Source: Diplosphaera chodatii
Taxonomy: Eukaryota > Chlorophyta > Trebouxiophyceae > Prasiolales > Stichococcaceae
Length of the DNA stretch: 64,000 nucleotides
Direction of reading: 5' to 3'
Assembly (NCBI GenBank): GCA_032358165.1
Contig: JAALGY010000008.1
Location: 2,394,222 to 2,458,221 of the forward strand
Shown here: positions 32,731 to 44,000 of the stretch, one piece after another
How the letters are laid out: each line of letters begins with the position of its first letter
How positions within the stretch are numbered: position 1 is the stretch's first letter
Notes under the pieces: generated by a model
Told to the model about the DNA's origin: nothing
Database searches by the model: none
What the model saw: only the letters and a program-made list of their open reading frames with translations
Translations under genes and position numbers: made by a program

Positions 32731-35430
32731 TCAAGCGCTCTCATTAATCAGCCGTCTGATGCCGGCATAGCCATCCTTCTCCAGCACATCGGCCACATCA
32801 ATGGAGCCCGTATAGATAATCTTGCCTGCCTGCAGCATAGTGACGTGCCACCTCAGTGATACACGTGCACCAGCTCTGCACGTCCACAAGGGTGCTGCAG
32901 TCCGTTACACAGAAGCACCCGCGGGTTGACATTGAGTGGCAACAACCATGATGCTGTGGCAAGGGTAATCAAGCAGGCAGCGTGACGCACACCTCCATGA
33001 CGTGCACGTGCTCGGGCTGGATGTAGTTGAGCAGCCGCTTGTAGTGGGTGACCATCAGCGTGGCGGTTTTGTCCGTCTTGAGGCCATTGACGGCGTTGGC
33101 CACATCCCGCAGCGCGTCAATGTCCAGCCCTGCAGCAAGAACACTGCAGGTTGCGGACCTGCTTACCTTGGGACATCACGTGGGGGACCATCACAGGGCT
33201 TCGGCTGATTGTGAAGTGCAGCATGACCCGTATATAGGGAGATGTGAGTCAAGCACCTGAGTCGATCTCGTCCAGAATGGCGACGTCCGCCTCAAGCACC
33301 GCCAGCTGCAGGATCTGCAAGCCAATGCGCCCTTGCATGACACACAGCGGCGCAGCAGCAACAATCAGCAGCTGCGCTGATGTCAGAATTGCCAAGACAT
33401 GCGAAGCGCAGTGGGTTGCCGTCAAACACCACAGACACGATTCAAGGGTGCTGTAGCACCAAGCCTTCTGCCAGCTGCCACCCTGTATTATGTGAGTACC
33501 TACACTGCTGGGTGGGGCTCCTCACCTCGTTGCGCTTCTTTTCGCCGCCGGAGAAGCCCTCGTTGACGTTGCGGTTGAGGAACGCCGAGTCCATCTTCAG
33601 CGCCTCCAGCTTTGGCATGAGGTAGCCGTAAAACTCCAGCGGATCCTGCTCAGCGGACACTTGCTATGTGTCCATGGTGCCTTTGCTAAGCGTGCTCCAC
33701 TGGAGGCTTCAGTCACAGGCTGGCGCAGTCGCCGGGTGGTTCTGCTGGGAGCGGCGTCCTCAAAGACGCAGCGGCTGGCGCTGACTGCTGTTGGTGCATG
33801 GTCAGCAGCGTGCAAAGGGCGGGAGCGGGGGCGGCCCCACCAGCTCCGCCTCCCCGATCGCCTTCCGCCGCGCGTTGCTCGCCGCCCGCAGGAAGTCGAT
33901 GTTACTGACGCCCGGTACCTGCGGCCAGCACCCCAGCATGGTGTCGTGGCTGTAATACTTGGTTGGATCAGCACTCAGCAGCCCTAAGAGCGCACCCCTA
34001 GAGCAGCGCCGAACGGCCCCTGGGACTGACATGCAGCCTGCATTTCCCCCAACAGTGGAGACGACCTGCTGCCAAGCGCCGCACAGCGTCCCCGGCACTC
34101 CTCCACAAGGCGCTGCAGTGGTCCATCTTGGGCAGGCGGCATCTGCCCACACCGCTTGGCAGCCAGGTCTGCTGTGCTCACCTCCACCGGCGACTGGAAG
34201 CTCATGAACAGCCCGGCGCGCGCCCGGTCCTCGGGCTCCAGCTCCAGCAGGTCCTGCCCCTTGTAGGTGGCGCTGCCGCCCATCACCTCATAGTCCGGGT
34301 GCCCCACCTGCAGCGCATGTGCAATCCTGCTGCGACACTCGCCAGTCTGTGGTTGAGCTGCAGCAGCCCGCCGCGAGGAGAGCATCTTTGCTGCCGGACG
34401 TGGCTGCAGACCCTGAGCAGATGCGCTCCAAAAGAGCATGCTGCTGTGCCACCAGGTGCCAGGAATCGGTAAAAGCACGACCAGGTGCAATTGTTGTGGC
34501 AATGCGCCAATGCGGCAGTGCAATGTCACCAGCGAAAGTGACACAGCAGCGCCTGTGCTGGCAGTCTGGCCTGCCGCCGCACATGCCTGTGCTGCTGTCT
34601 GAACTCACTACTGACGAAGGTGCAGACGCACTCACCAGGATCTTGGAGAGGGTTGATTTGCCGCTGCCGTTGGTGCCCATGATGGCGTGCGTCTCCCCCT
34701 CCCGCAGCACCAGGCTCACGCCCCGCAGGATCTGGTCGCCGCCCACCACGCGCGCCTGCGGTATGTTCAGAAACTCATCTACATCAGTACAAACCTGTGC
34801 TCGGCAATGCCAACTGTGCCATGTGCGGCAAACGTTGCAGCAGCAGGCGCTGCCAAGCGGCAGGGCAGCGAGGTGCCTGTTGAAACAGCACGCATCGATC
34901 CTGCACACCGCTTGTCGCTGCCATGACAGACCCTGCAACGGCAACCATGGTGCAGAGGGTTACTTGCCTCCAGATCCTTGACCTCCAGCACCACATTACC
35001 GCTTGCTGCTGGCGGCGACGGCGCGGCGACATCCTCCGCCACAGCTGCCAGGGTGCAAACGTCCTGCATGTATGTGCCACAGCAGGTGTTTGCATGAACA
35101 TTGTGACCTCGTCTGGTAGCATGCACACGACCGCGCGATGCTGTGGCAGGGAGCATGATGCGTACGCTGTGCCCTGCTGTTCAGACACAACTCAACACCA
35201 CTGCTGCTTCGGTGTCGAAACTGCATGCATGATCGCCGTGGCGGTAATCCGCAACAGCAGCTCACCCTGGCGCTATGACGGCTGCCGGCCGTGCATGATC
35301 TTTGCACACGCAGCTGCCTGAGCTCCTGCTGCTGAAGAGGCTGCCTGACGTGCACATGTGCGTGTCTGACAACATCTGCGGCGCGTGTGCTGCATGCAGC
35401 GGCACAGGGCCGTTGCTGTGCTAGGTGCAT
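32731..35430 (-). CDS. SUFC: SufC, ATPase of the plastid SUF iron-sulfur cluster assembly complex
   Basis: Nine exons (35266-35430, 34968-35063, 34636-34755, 34182-34307, 33841-33918, 33526-33645, 33257-33314, 32993-33129, 32731-32829) sum to 999 nt, 332 residues, close to plant NAP7/ABCI6. SufC is the ABC-type ATPase that drives Fe-S cluster assembly on the SufBCD scaffold in plastids. Visible motifs are Walker A GTNGSGKST (about 114-122), the Q-loop region FMSFQSPVE, the signature GFSGGEKKRNE (225-235), Walker B VAILDEIDSGLD (from 246) and the H-loop VTHYK (His about 283). The first ~70 residues look like a plastid transit peptide. Intron 2 begins GCAAGT, a GC-AG intron. Transcribed away from the sulfur-transporter gene. 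Confidence 0.93.
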
Positions 35431-35839
35431 GGTGTGTCAATCCGTAATATCAGGTGGACAGGCAGGATATGTGCTAGCAGCGCAGTGCACAAAGAACGAC
35501 AGCCACTTGAAGATCAGCAGTGATTTGACACCCTGACGCGCAAGCACCGTGCCAGCGACTGCACATTGCCCTGCCATCGCCTGCAGATTTGGTGGCAGCA
35601 CATCGGGGTGGCAGCAGGACGTCGCCGCCGGCTTCTGGGCAAGTCGCACCTTTTGAGATCTCCGACATGGTGTGATCATCATAGTACACCAGCAGGTGCA
35701 AAGGTGCAGCAAGGTACCGAGCGTGGCCCATCTACGCTGAGTTCGATGTTGCAGCAGCTCTGCTACAACACGGTTGACATAGTCATGCAGGGCCCATTGT
35801 GCATGTGACCGGTGCGGACGTGAGCAGCGCGGCGCTGCC
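35431..35839. promoter_or_regulatory. 409-bp divergent intergenic region (SUFC / sulfur transporter)
   Basis: Start codons of both genes face outward from this interval, so it is a candidate shared promoter. I see no distinct operator, TATA box or inverted repeat. Confidence 0.5.
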
Positions 35840-37618
35840 ATGATGGCAGGCGTCGCGCGTGCGCTGCTGGGAGGAGCGTGCCTGGGCGTCAGCAGCGCGG
35901 TCGTACTGGCGCAGACAGGCGGCATCCTCGGCATCTCCGGCATTGTCGGGTGCGGCATGCCATGAGCTCTGTCGTCCAGCTTGCCACAAGAACAGTCGTC
36001 AATACCTACTGTATGAGCTTCGCCACGGACTGCAACACCAAGTGAATTTTGCGAAGCAGGGGCCTGCTGGACCAGGGGAAGCGGCGGCAGCCGTGGCGAT
36101 GGGCATTCCTTGGCGGCCTGCTGACGGGGGCACGTGTCGCGCTGCGGCTGCACCCCGCCTCCTTCACCGCACCTGCCCTCACCTTCTCGGTGTGGTCATC
36201 GCCGATGCACTCGTCAGTAGCTGAATGCCAAGTTTGTTGATGCAATGCGATGCCGTGCTGCCTGCAGACTGAGGAGTCCCATGCGCCTCGTGCTGGTCCC
36301 ATTCTGTGTCCTCTGACCTTTCTTGAGCAGCTCCTGAAGACAGTCGCAACTTGAGCGCCATCTTGCACTGACAATTTCTGAGAGAGTAGCTGCGCCGCCG
36401 CTGGACTGGGTTGCTGCCATCACCCCAGCACCTGCTGCTCATCCCCCACGTCCGTCCGCTGTGCTGCAGCTGGCGCGGGCCGTCATAGGAGGGCTGCTGG
36501 TGGGGGCGGGCGCGGCGCTGGGCGGCGGCTGCACCAGCGGCCACGGCGTGTGCGGCGTGTCGCGGTTGGCGCCCCGCAGCTTCGCCTTCATGTGAGCAGT
36601 GACTGCACCGTCCAACGTGATAAGCTGGTACTTTGGGTGATACAGTTGCTCTGCTCCTGCTTGTCATGCTGGTGGTGGTTGCTGCCACGCCGATGCTGCT
36701 GCTGCTGTAATAGGTGCTGTCGCCAGTCAGTGCTTTCCCTTCATGCTTGTATCGCCAAAAGGCATTTGTCCAAGCGAAGTTCCCTTGCATTTGACGTCAG
36801 ATCCATGGCGATGGCAGCGGGAGGTGTCGCAGCGACAGCATCGGGCGCAGCCGCCGCCATCCCAGCGACAGCAGCCGCTGCAGGGCCACCGGCAGCGCTC
36901 CTGCGCGTCATGCTGGGAGGAGCCACCGCACTTGTTGCTGGCCCTGTAGTGTTGCGGGCCGCAGCGGGCAGCGAGCGCATGTCAGGGGCAAACGAGCAGC
37001 GGCTGCAGACAGCGGTGTACTGCGCAGCCGGCTTCGTCTTCGCACTGGGCCTCAGCGTGTCAGGTGGGGCATAACGATCGGCTGCAGTGCTGCCGGGGTG
37101 CCTGGCGTGCTGCGAGCGGCATCGCAACCCTGTTTGCACCTGTATTACATGCCTCAGCGCAGGCCAGTGCAGGATGATGTGCAGCTGTGGCCGCGACACC
37201 ACCCGCTGCTGTAGTTGACTTGTGGACAATCATAACAATGCGGTGTTTCAATGCCGCAGGCATGCTCAATGCCGCCAACGTGGTGGCGTTCTTGAGCCCT
37301 GGCAGTGCGGCCTTCGACCCGCGGCTCATGGCGGTCATGGGCGGCGCAGTGGGCGTCGCGGTGCTGCCTTTCCAGACGATAGGCAGCTGGGGGCCGCTGC
37401 GAAAGGCGGGGCTGATCGCCCGGGACCAGCCGGGCGCCCCAGGGGGACGTGTCGACGGGCGGCTGCTGCTGGGCGCAGTGCTTTTCGGTGCGGGGTGGGG
37501 CGCGAGCGGCATGTGCCCCGGGCCGGCGGTGGCCAATGTGGTGCGGCCGAGTCCGCAGGTTGTGGGGGCAGTGGCGTCAATGCTGGGCGGCATGGCGCTT
37601 GTGCGCAGCGTGAGCTGA
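35840..37618 (+). CDS. YeeE/YedE-family (sulfur transport) membrane protein
   Basis: Five exons (35840-35949, 36060-36189, 36470-36591, 36801-37063, 37260-37618) sum to 984 nt, 327 residues, typical for full-length YeeE. Family members in bacteria import thiosulfate through a channel lined by conserved cysteines. Here the N-terminal half has [19 protein letters not shown] (Cys at about 101 and 108), and the C-terminal half has [15 protein letters not shown] (Cys about 294), with alternating hydrophobic helices. The start is an ATG-ATG pair at 35840, followed by [16 protein letters not shown], the expected first helix. The exon 3 acceptor could lie further upstream, because the frame is open from about 36390. 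No clear transit peptide, so plasma membrane or plastid envelope are both possible. Confidence 0.83.
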
Positions 37619-37987
37619 CAACATAGAAAGATGGTGTGCATCGTGAGGCACCGCAATAGCATGCTACTGCTCCCTTGCTGCTAGTCATCTCGGGAGCATG
37701 TCAGGCACTGGCGCAAAATGTTGTCATCAGTAGCATTTCAATTTACTGTCGCTTAGCAGTTCAGGTCTTCAGAATAACACATTTTACGAGTTTCAGCTTG
37801 CAGGTATGTACGGCAAGCTCCACGTGAGCAGCTGCGTTTTTGTGGTCCTGTGCCTACCTTCGTATGCGTCAAAGTCATCTGTGAACCACCGTACTCCTCA
37901 TCCGAGTACTCCTCATCCGATTATATCTCCTCGTCACTATCCCCATGATCCACGCGAAACGCACGATCCTGGGGAGTCCCGGTGCTC

Positions 37988-38052
37988 ACCAGAACTCCGC
38001 GCATGATGCTGCGGTCCAGCTGCACCCCCAGTGTGTCGTTGACGTTCTTGCA
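37988..38052 (-). pseudogene. Fragment of the F-box/LRR family C-terminal exon
   Basis: The reverse complement encodes VNDTLGVQLDRSIMRGV, nearly identical to the tail exon of copies A, C and D (copy D: VNDVLGVQLDRSIMRGV). By eye roughly 48 of 57 nucleotides match copy D. Neither the upstream part of that exon nor any other family exon is recognisable nearby. Read as a transposed or decayed relic about 6 kb from the cluster. Confidence 0.72.
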
Positions 38053-38267
38053 CCGCGTATATACTAAAACAGGTGATGATTGCACGCATACACTGGCAGC
38101 CACCGCCATTGTGGGCCCCGATACCATGACTGTCAGCCTATGCTCAGGCACGCAGCTGAGGTCAAGGGGATGCGATGTCGTCAGCCTAGTGAGAATGCTC
38201 GGCAGCAGCACCAGCCAGGGAACGGCAACGCTGCAGGGAACGTAGCAATCCAGCCACCCAGCTGCCG

Positions 38268-39220
38268 TCACGCCCCGGCTTTCAGCGCTGCAGCATCACT
38301 TGAGCCCTCAGGCTGCCGCAGCCCACCCTGTGCCCCGTCGCCGCCGCCAGCACGCCGCCGCAGCAGCGACATCAGCGTTGCGGCCTTCCCCGCCAGATCC
38401 GCTGCGCCGATGGCCGCCCGAGTCTGCGGCGCATGACTGCTATCAGCTAGCAGATGGCCGGCATGCCAGACGCGGCAGCCGCCAAGACAGATGATGCCAC
38501 ATGCTAAGCAGCTGCACATTGCCAACATGGCATATTACGAAGCAGTCGGCTGGATGGCACAGGTGGGCGAGCTTGGGGCTTTTGGAAGTAGCCTCCGCAC
38601 CCGCTGGGCAGCCAGCTTGGCAGCGGATGCGGCGCTGGAGACGGCGGGGCCGCTGTGTGGAGACATGCGCGCCCGGTGCTGCACCGTGCCCTCCAGCGCA
38701 TCTGCACGCCATCAGATTGGCACTGAGACGCCTGATGTTAACACCGTTTGGAGATGTAACTCCCTGCATGCAAGCACCAGCTCATGTGCAATTGTCTGAT
38801 GGAGCATGTCAGCTGACGCAACAGCAAGTATGCTATGCCAGCTGGGACTCTGCAGCATGGGCTGGTGAAAATGGACGGACAGGTACATTGCGTGCAGGCG
38901 CCACCCAGCAGTGATCAGCGACCCAGGTCGTGATGCATACGCATACGCGCTGCAGTCAGCTGAGGACACCTCGGATTGCGGGAGCGCCGCGGCGTGCGGC
39001 CGGCAGCACGTGCGAGCTCAGGACGCCGCGCGCGGCGGATGCGCCCTGCTTCAGGGCCGCCTCGGCGGCCACCCAGTTGGCCGCCTGCGCCCGCACCCCG
39101 CGCGTGATGTCCGCCCTGCAGGCGACGCCGGCAGCAGTTGCATTTCAGGCGTGTGCAGAGGCAGTGAGGTGCTGCTGCAAATGAGTTGCTGGCCTGCTAG
39201 TGCACTGCTGGCGCGCGCAG

Positions 39221-39252
<32 letters not shown>

Positions 39253-40008
39253 GGACGGTTTTGCGGAAAAATGCAGCTGGTAGGACTGAGCTCGCAGGCG
39301 GCCGGTGCAGAGCAGAGAGAGCACATCACAGCCCGCACACAAGCATTCCAGCCTCATATCCACTGGCAGCTGCTAGCTGAACTGCTCGGTGCCCACCCCA
39401 GCAGCGACAGCTCCTCCACGGCCTCGGTGACCTCCATGCCGGACAGCCGCACGGCCGCCGCCGTGTCTGGCACCTCTGCCGCGGCGACCCGGGCCAGCTG
39501 CTCCATCGCCATGGCCGTCCGCCGCCACGCCTGGATGTGGAGTATGCAATGAACGGCCGTTGCTGCTCTGCTGTTCATATCATCGAGAGACCATCGGGCA
39601 GATGACAGGTCACCGCGCTTGTGTGCACCCGCGTGTATGATGCGGAGCCCCTGACGATCAAGCTCCGTTGTCATGCAACACATGGAAGTCTGGGTCATCA
39701 ACAGCTTCCTGCTGGCTCATGTGTCCTGACAACTGTGACTGTGAGCCCTCAAAGATGCATGGGCCCACCAGCAGTGTTGGGATGGCGAAGAAGACGAGCG
39801 CTGAGAATGCCGCTGCGAAGACGCACACGCCCAGGCCGACGAGCATGCTGCCCGTGTTTGACAGCGCCGCCACCGCCGCTGGCGCCGTGCTCACGGACCC
39901 CGCCGCTGCTGCGGCTGGTGCCGCGGCTGCTGTGACGGTCCGCTGGGCGCGACAGGAGCGTCGACGCTGCGGCTGGGCTGCAAATTCGAACCGTGCGATG
40001 AGCTGCAT
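38268..40008 (-). CDS. Small plastid-type membrane protein of unknown function
   Basis: Five exons (39769-40008, 39397-39530, 38970-39115, 38601-38701, 38268-38423) sum to 777 nt, 258 residues. The N-terminus is rich in Arg/Ala/Ser (transit-peptide-like). One strong hydrophobic helix follows at about 54-80 (MLVGLGVCVFAAAFSALVFF). Then comes an amphipathic helical region containing AVRLSGMEVTEAVEELSLLG and ITRGVRAQAANWVAAE. The pattern RLSGME...EL..LG.ITRGVR resembles conserved plant and algal plastid membrane proteins of unknown function, from my recollection of that family. The C-terminus is Ala/Arg-rich. Intron 2 contains an (AC)14 microsatellite. No biochemical role can be assigned. Confidence 0.72.
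39221..39248. repeat. (AC)14 microsatellite
   Basis: Uninterrupted AC dinucleotide array of 28 nt, within intron 2 of the leftward small membrane-protein gene. Confidence 0.95.
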
Positions 40009-41041
40009 GCTGTTTCTGCAGGGTGGAAGCCTGACGCATGGCCTGCGCAGGACCAGGGGTAACGTTTTGCGTTGCAATCTCCCATTGTTCTCGGAGGCAG
40101 GCACAGCAGATCATGTTGCCTATGTCCATCACTGCACACAGGCTGACCTGGAAGGTGGACTACATCGCAGGACAACCGCGCGTCCGCATGCTGTGCCATG
40201 CCGCATGTGGCCGCAGCGCATCATGTCACAGCACGTTGATGCTCTGTGCTCGAAGCCCGAGCCGGTGTGTCGTTCAGCTGATGTGCTCAGGACACCCGCC
40301 TGCCTGTACGTCTTGCTTGCAGGCACCAAGCTGCGCAATGCATGCGCAGTGTGGTGTAGGTCAATGAACCCCCGATCTGGATCGCCCGAGCTCTGTGGAA
40401 ATACTGTCGGTGGCACCTGCGGTACATGCCAGTATAACGCTTTGACGCGCAACGTGTATGTCAAATGTTCTGTGCGCTGCCCACATTGTGCTCATGTTGC
40501 CAAGTCGTTATGCACCCTGACGACCCTCGCTGCTCTGCCGGGCCAGATCACCGATCGCGCGTGCCCTCGCCATTGTGCGTCGAGTAATGTTACCATCACG
40601 GTGCCTCGACTGTGCGGATCCAACAGCTTCATGCCGCGGCATGTGAATGCGTGCATTGGCGATGGCACCCGTGACTCACACCCAACAACCATCAAAACCA
40701 GCAGCGTTTTCCCAAATGTAGAGTCCAGTGGGGTGAACGGTCATCTTAAATGTTCGGGTACCTGGCAACGGTTGTGAGTGGCCCGCTGATGGCCACTACC
40801 GGTGTTCAGTCATAGATTGTCCAGCCTCTGACAGACGACACGAAACCTGCTCACGCTGATTCGAAGGCCGGTGCGTAGGCTGTCACTCACTCCTGGTGAC
40901 AGAACGGCATGTATGGCGGTGCAAGATTGCCCGTGATCGCCTAGGCCTGTGAGTGCAAGCATCTGCGGCACACCACATGCGCATCTTGAAGCCGATCTGC
41001 TATCCACCACCTGCGTCAGGCACACTGTCTGGCCCTTCAGC
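40009..41041. other. Divergent intergenic region, no gene seen
   Basis: About 1 kb between the start of the leftward membrane-protein gene and the rightward esterase-like gene. The long plus-strand frame crossing it (to 40777) is a shadow with no family resemblance. Both promoters should be here. Confidence 0.5.
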
Positions 41042-44000
41042 ATGAGGCTGGACCGGCAGCCGCGGGGGGAGCGGCTCGCCACCGTGCCGGAAGCGACGTC
41101 GCTGCTCGGCAAGGCCGGCGGCGACGCCGCCTCGCCGCACACCTTCGCCGCACGGCAGCCGCCGCAGCCGCGGCGCCTGCTGCCCTACGCCGCCGCCTGC
41201 ATGGCGCTGGGCCTGCTGGCGCTGTACTTTCTCGGGGTGAGGGCCGGTAGTATGCATGCCGTGACTATAAGCCTCGTCACCTGCCTGCTGCAGGGGCCAG
41301 GCAGGACACCATCTCGTACCATGCAGGAGTTGCAACAGAACGTCTGAGGCGATCGCTTCCTATGACATCGTGTCGCGTCGACATCTGTTTGGTTGGTGCA
41401 GGCGCTCCCTGTTGGCGGCTCGTCGGGCGCCTGGATCCGCAGCCTGCCCAAGAAGCGCCACAACCCCGCGGCGGGCGTGCCGCAGCTCCCGCGGCCGTCC
41501 AGCGCGCAGCTGGACGCCGCCGCCAGCCGGCTGGAGGGCGGCGGCTCGCAGCCAGGGGAGCGAAGGAGCGGCGGCGAGGGCAGCGGGGATGTTGAGACTG
41601 ACCGCACGGTCACCAGCGGCGCTGACAGCAGCAGTGGTGGTGGCCTGCCTGACAGCAGCGGCGGCAGCAGCAGCGCAGGCGACAGCGGCGCTGACGGCGC
41701 GTCAGATGCTGTTGACAGCGACATACGGCTGCCGATCGGCAGTGGCAACAGCGCAGCACACAATGCAGCAGCTGAGTCAGATGTCCAGGCGCAGGCATTG
41801 GCGCCCGAAGCTGATGCACAGGCATTTGAGGAGGTCAGCACGGCCTCGGATAAAAGGTCGGAGGCGGCTGCAGATCCGCCGGATGAGCGGCGGCAGGACG
41901 CGGCGGCGGCTGCACCTGGCGACGCAGCTGCCCAGCCCGGCCCGTCGGAGGTGGCAGACACGGCAAAGGGCGCCGAGTCGCCAGCTCAGGACAGCAGCGG
42001 CGGCGAAGAACCCGATGATGTGGCCAGCCGCAGCAGCGTCAAAGCTAGCGGCCGGGACAGCGATGCCGATGCACCCAGCGGCACAGCAGATGGCCCGGTC
42101 GCTGGCGACGTCAGCCACGGCGAGTCAGATGCAGCGCCCGAGCCAGCTGCGGCCTCCAGCGGGGCGGCGCCGGGCGGCAACGGTGCCGAGGCGCCAGTCA
42201 GCGACGCCGGTGGCGCTGCAAGTGGCGATGCCGGCGGCAGCGGCGGCAGAGGCGGTGGCCAGGAGCGTGACGGTGGCAGCCTGAGCCGGGCCAGCGCGCC
42301 GGACGAGGCGGCGCTGCTGGCGGACCCCGAGGCGAAGGTGTCACTGCTGTGTTGTGTACCTTATGGACTAGCGGTGTATCAAAGGTCAAGTACGACGGAC
42401 GCCTGCTGCTGCCGACTCCCGTGACATGCTGCCGTCGAGCAGTGCAACGGCCAGCAGCTTCGCAGACCCAGGCAGACCGCGTCGCTGGTGTGTGTGCAGG
42501 AGGCGCAGCCGGACACGCCGGCAGACGCCGCGGCGGACAGCAGCGACAGCCGCGCAGCCGCGCCCAGCGGGGAGCCAGGAGCTGCAGGCGCTGCTGCACA
42601 GGCGCCGGCCGGGGCTGGGGCGAATGGCAGTGGCAGCAGTGGCAGTGGCGACAATGAACAGTCAGCAGAGCCGCACAGCGGAGCCGCTGATGCCGGCAGC
42701 GGCGCCTCCGCCTCAGGCGCTAAAGCACAGGGCGCTGGCCCGTCTGCAGGCAGGTCAGCTGGCAAGAGCAAGCCTGGGAGCGGTGGCAAGGCTCCTGCGC
42801 CAATGCCTGGGAATGAGAACAGCGGCAGCAGCGGTGGCGGCAGCGGCGGCAGCCCTGGCAGCGAAAACAGCAGCCAGGGCAGCGGCGGGGTCAAAGGCGG
42901 CGGCGGCGGCGCCACAAAAGCAGCCAGCAGCGGCGGCAGCAGCAGCAGCGTCGCCGACGGCAGCAGCCCCAAGGGCAAGGGGGCGAAGCAGCCCGCCGGG
43001 CGCAAGGCGGCGGCCGGGCAGCGTGGCGGCTCGGGCGGCGAGCGGGTTGCGCTCGCGACGCAGGCGGTGAGCGACTGCCGCAGCTGTGCTTGTGACGGTC
43101 AAAAGCTTGCTGTGCAGGCCCCCAGGCATCCGCAGAGGTCCAGGAAGTAACTCGTTGAGTCTTCCTACGTGCAAAAATAGCTTGCGCATAGCGGTGGCTG
43201 CATTCTGTGGACTGCAGGCTGGCCAGGGCAAGGGCAGCACCCCGCAGCAGGGCTGCCTGGCCTTTGCGCCCGCCGGCTGTCAGCTCATCCCGGGCAAGGT
43301 AGGCTGTGTGCATCTGTCCTGCAGCGACCGTGCCCCGGGCTGATGTCAGCTGATGCTGCTGCTCAGCGCACCTACCTGCTGCTAGTAGACACACCGCCTC
43401 TTCTCTGCAAAGGCTGTCCCAGCACCCATCCAAGCACCCTGCCACTGTCCACATGCCGCACCTGCATCAGAGTACGTCAAGTCGTCAGCCCCCAAGCCTG
43501 CCAGTGGCACATGCTGAGACACCCTGCGCCTATCGCGCTGCAGAGGGAGCCGCTGCGGTGGCCGGTGTGCGACAACCCACCGGGCCACATCATCCCGGGC
43601 GGCCCCGACTGCAGCTTCGACCTGGAGGCGGAGCTGCGGCCCTGCCCCATCGTCGGCGGCGGTGCGGGTTTCAGGGACTGGGACCTGCACCGAGATGCCG
43701 TGTATGACCCACCAGCCTTTGAAGGCCCTAGAGCCTGGGCGCTTGGCATTTGTGTGCTTCGTGAACTGCGCCTGTTTGTATCATCGAGCCTGCGTGTGCT
43801 GTGCTGCCGAGAAAGCCTGGAAGCCAGCAGCTGCGAGGTGCTGAGCAGGTTTGCCTGTGCGCCTGCAGCAGCGGACATGCTCCATCGGCTCGACTCTGGT
43901 CTTGCATGCAGGCCTGTACTTTGAGCACGAGAAGCCGCAGCCGGGCTGCGAGGTGCCGCCCTTCTGGCGGGAGGGGGGCCCGGACCGCCCCTCCTGCGCC

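Noticed and set aside
39668..40777. 369-codon plus-strand open frame
   Set aside because: It overlaps exon 1 of the leftward membrane-protein gene in antisense, has irregular Cys/His-rich composition and no conserved motif.
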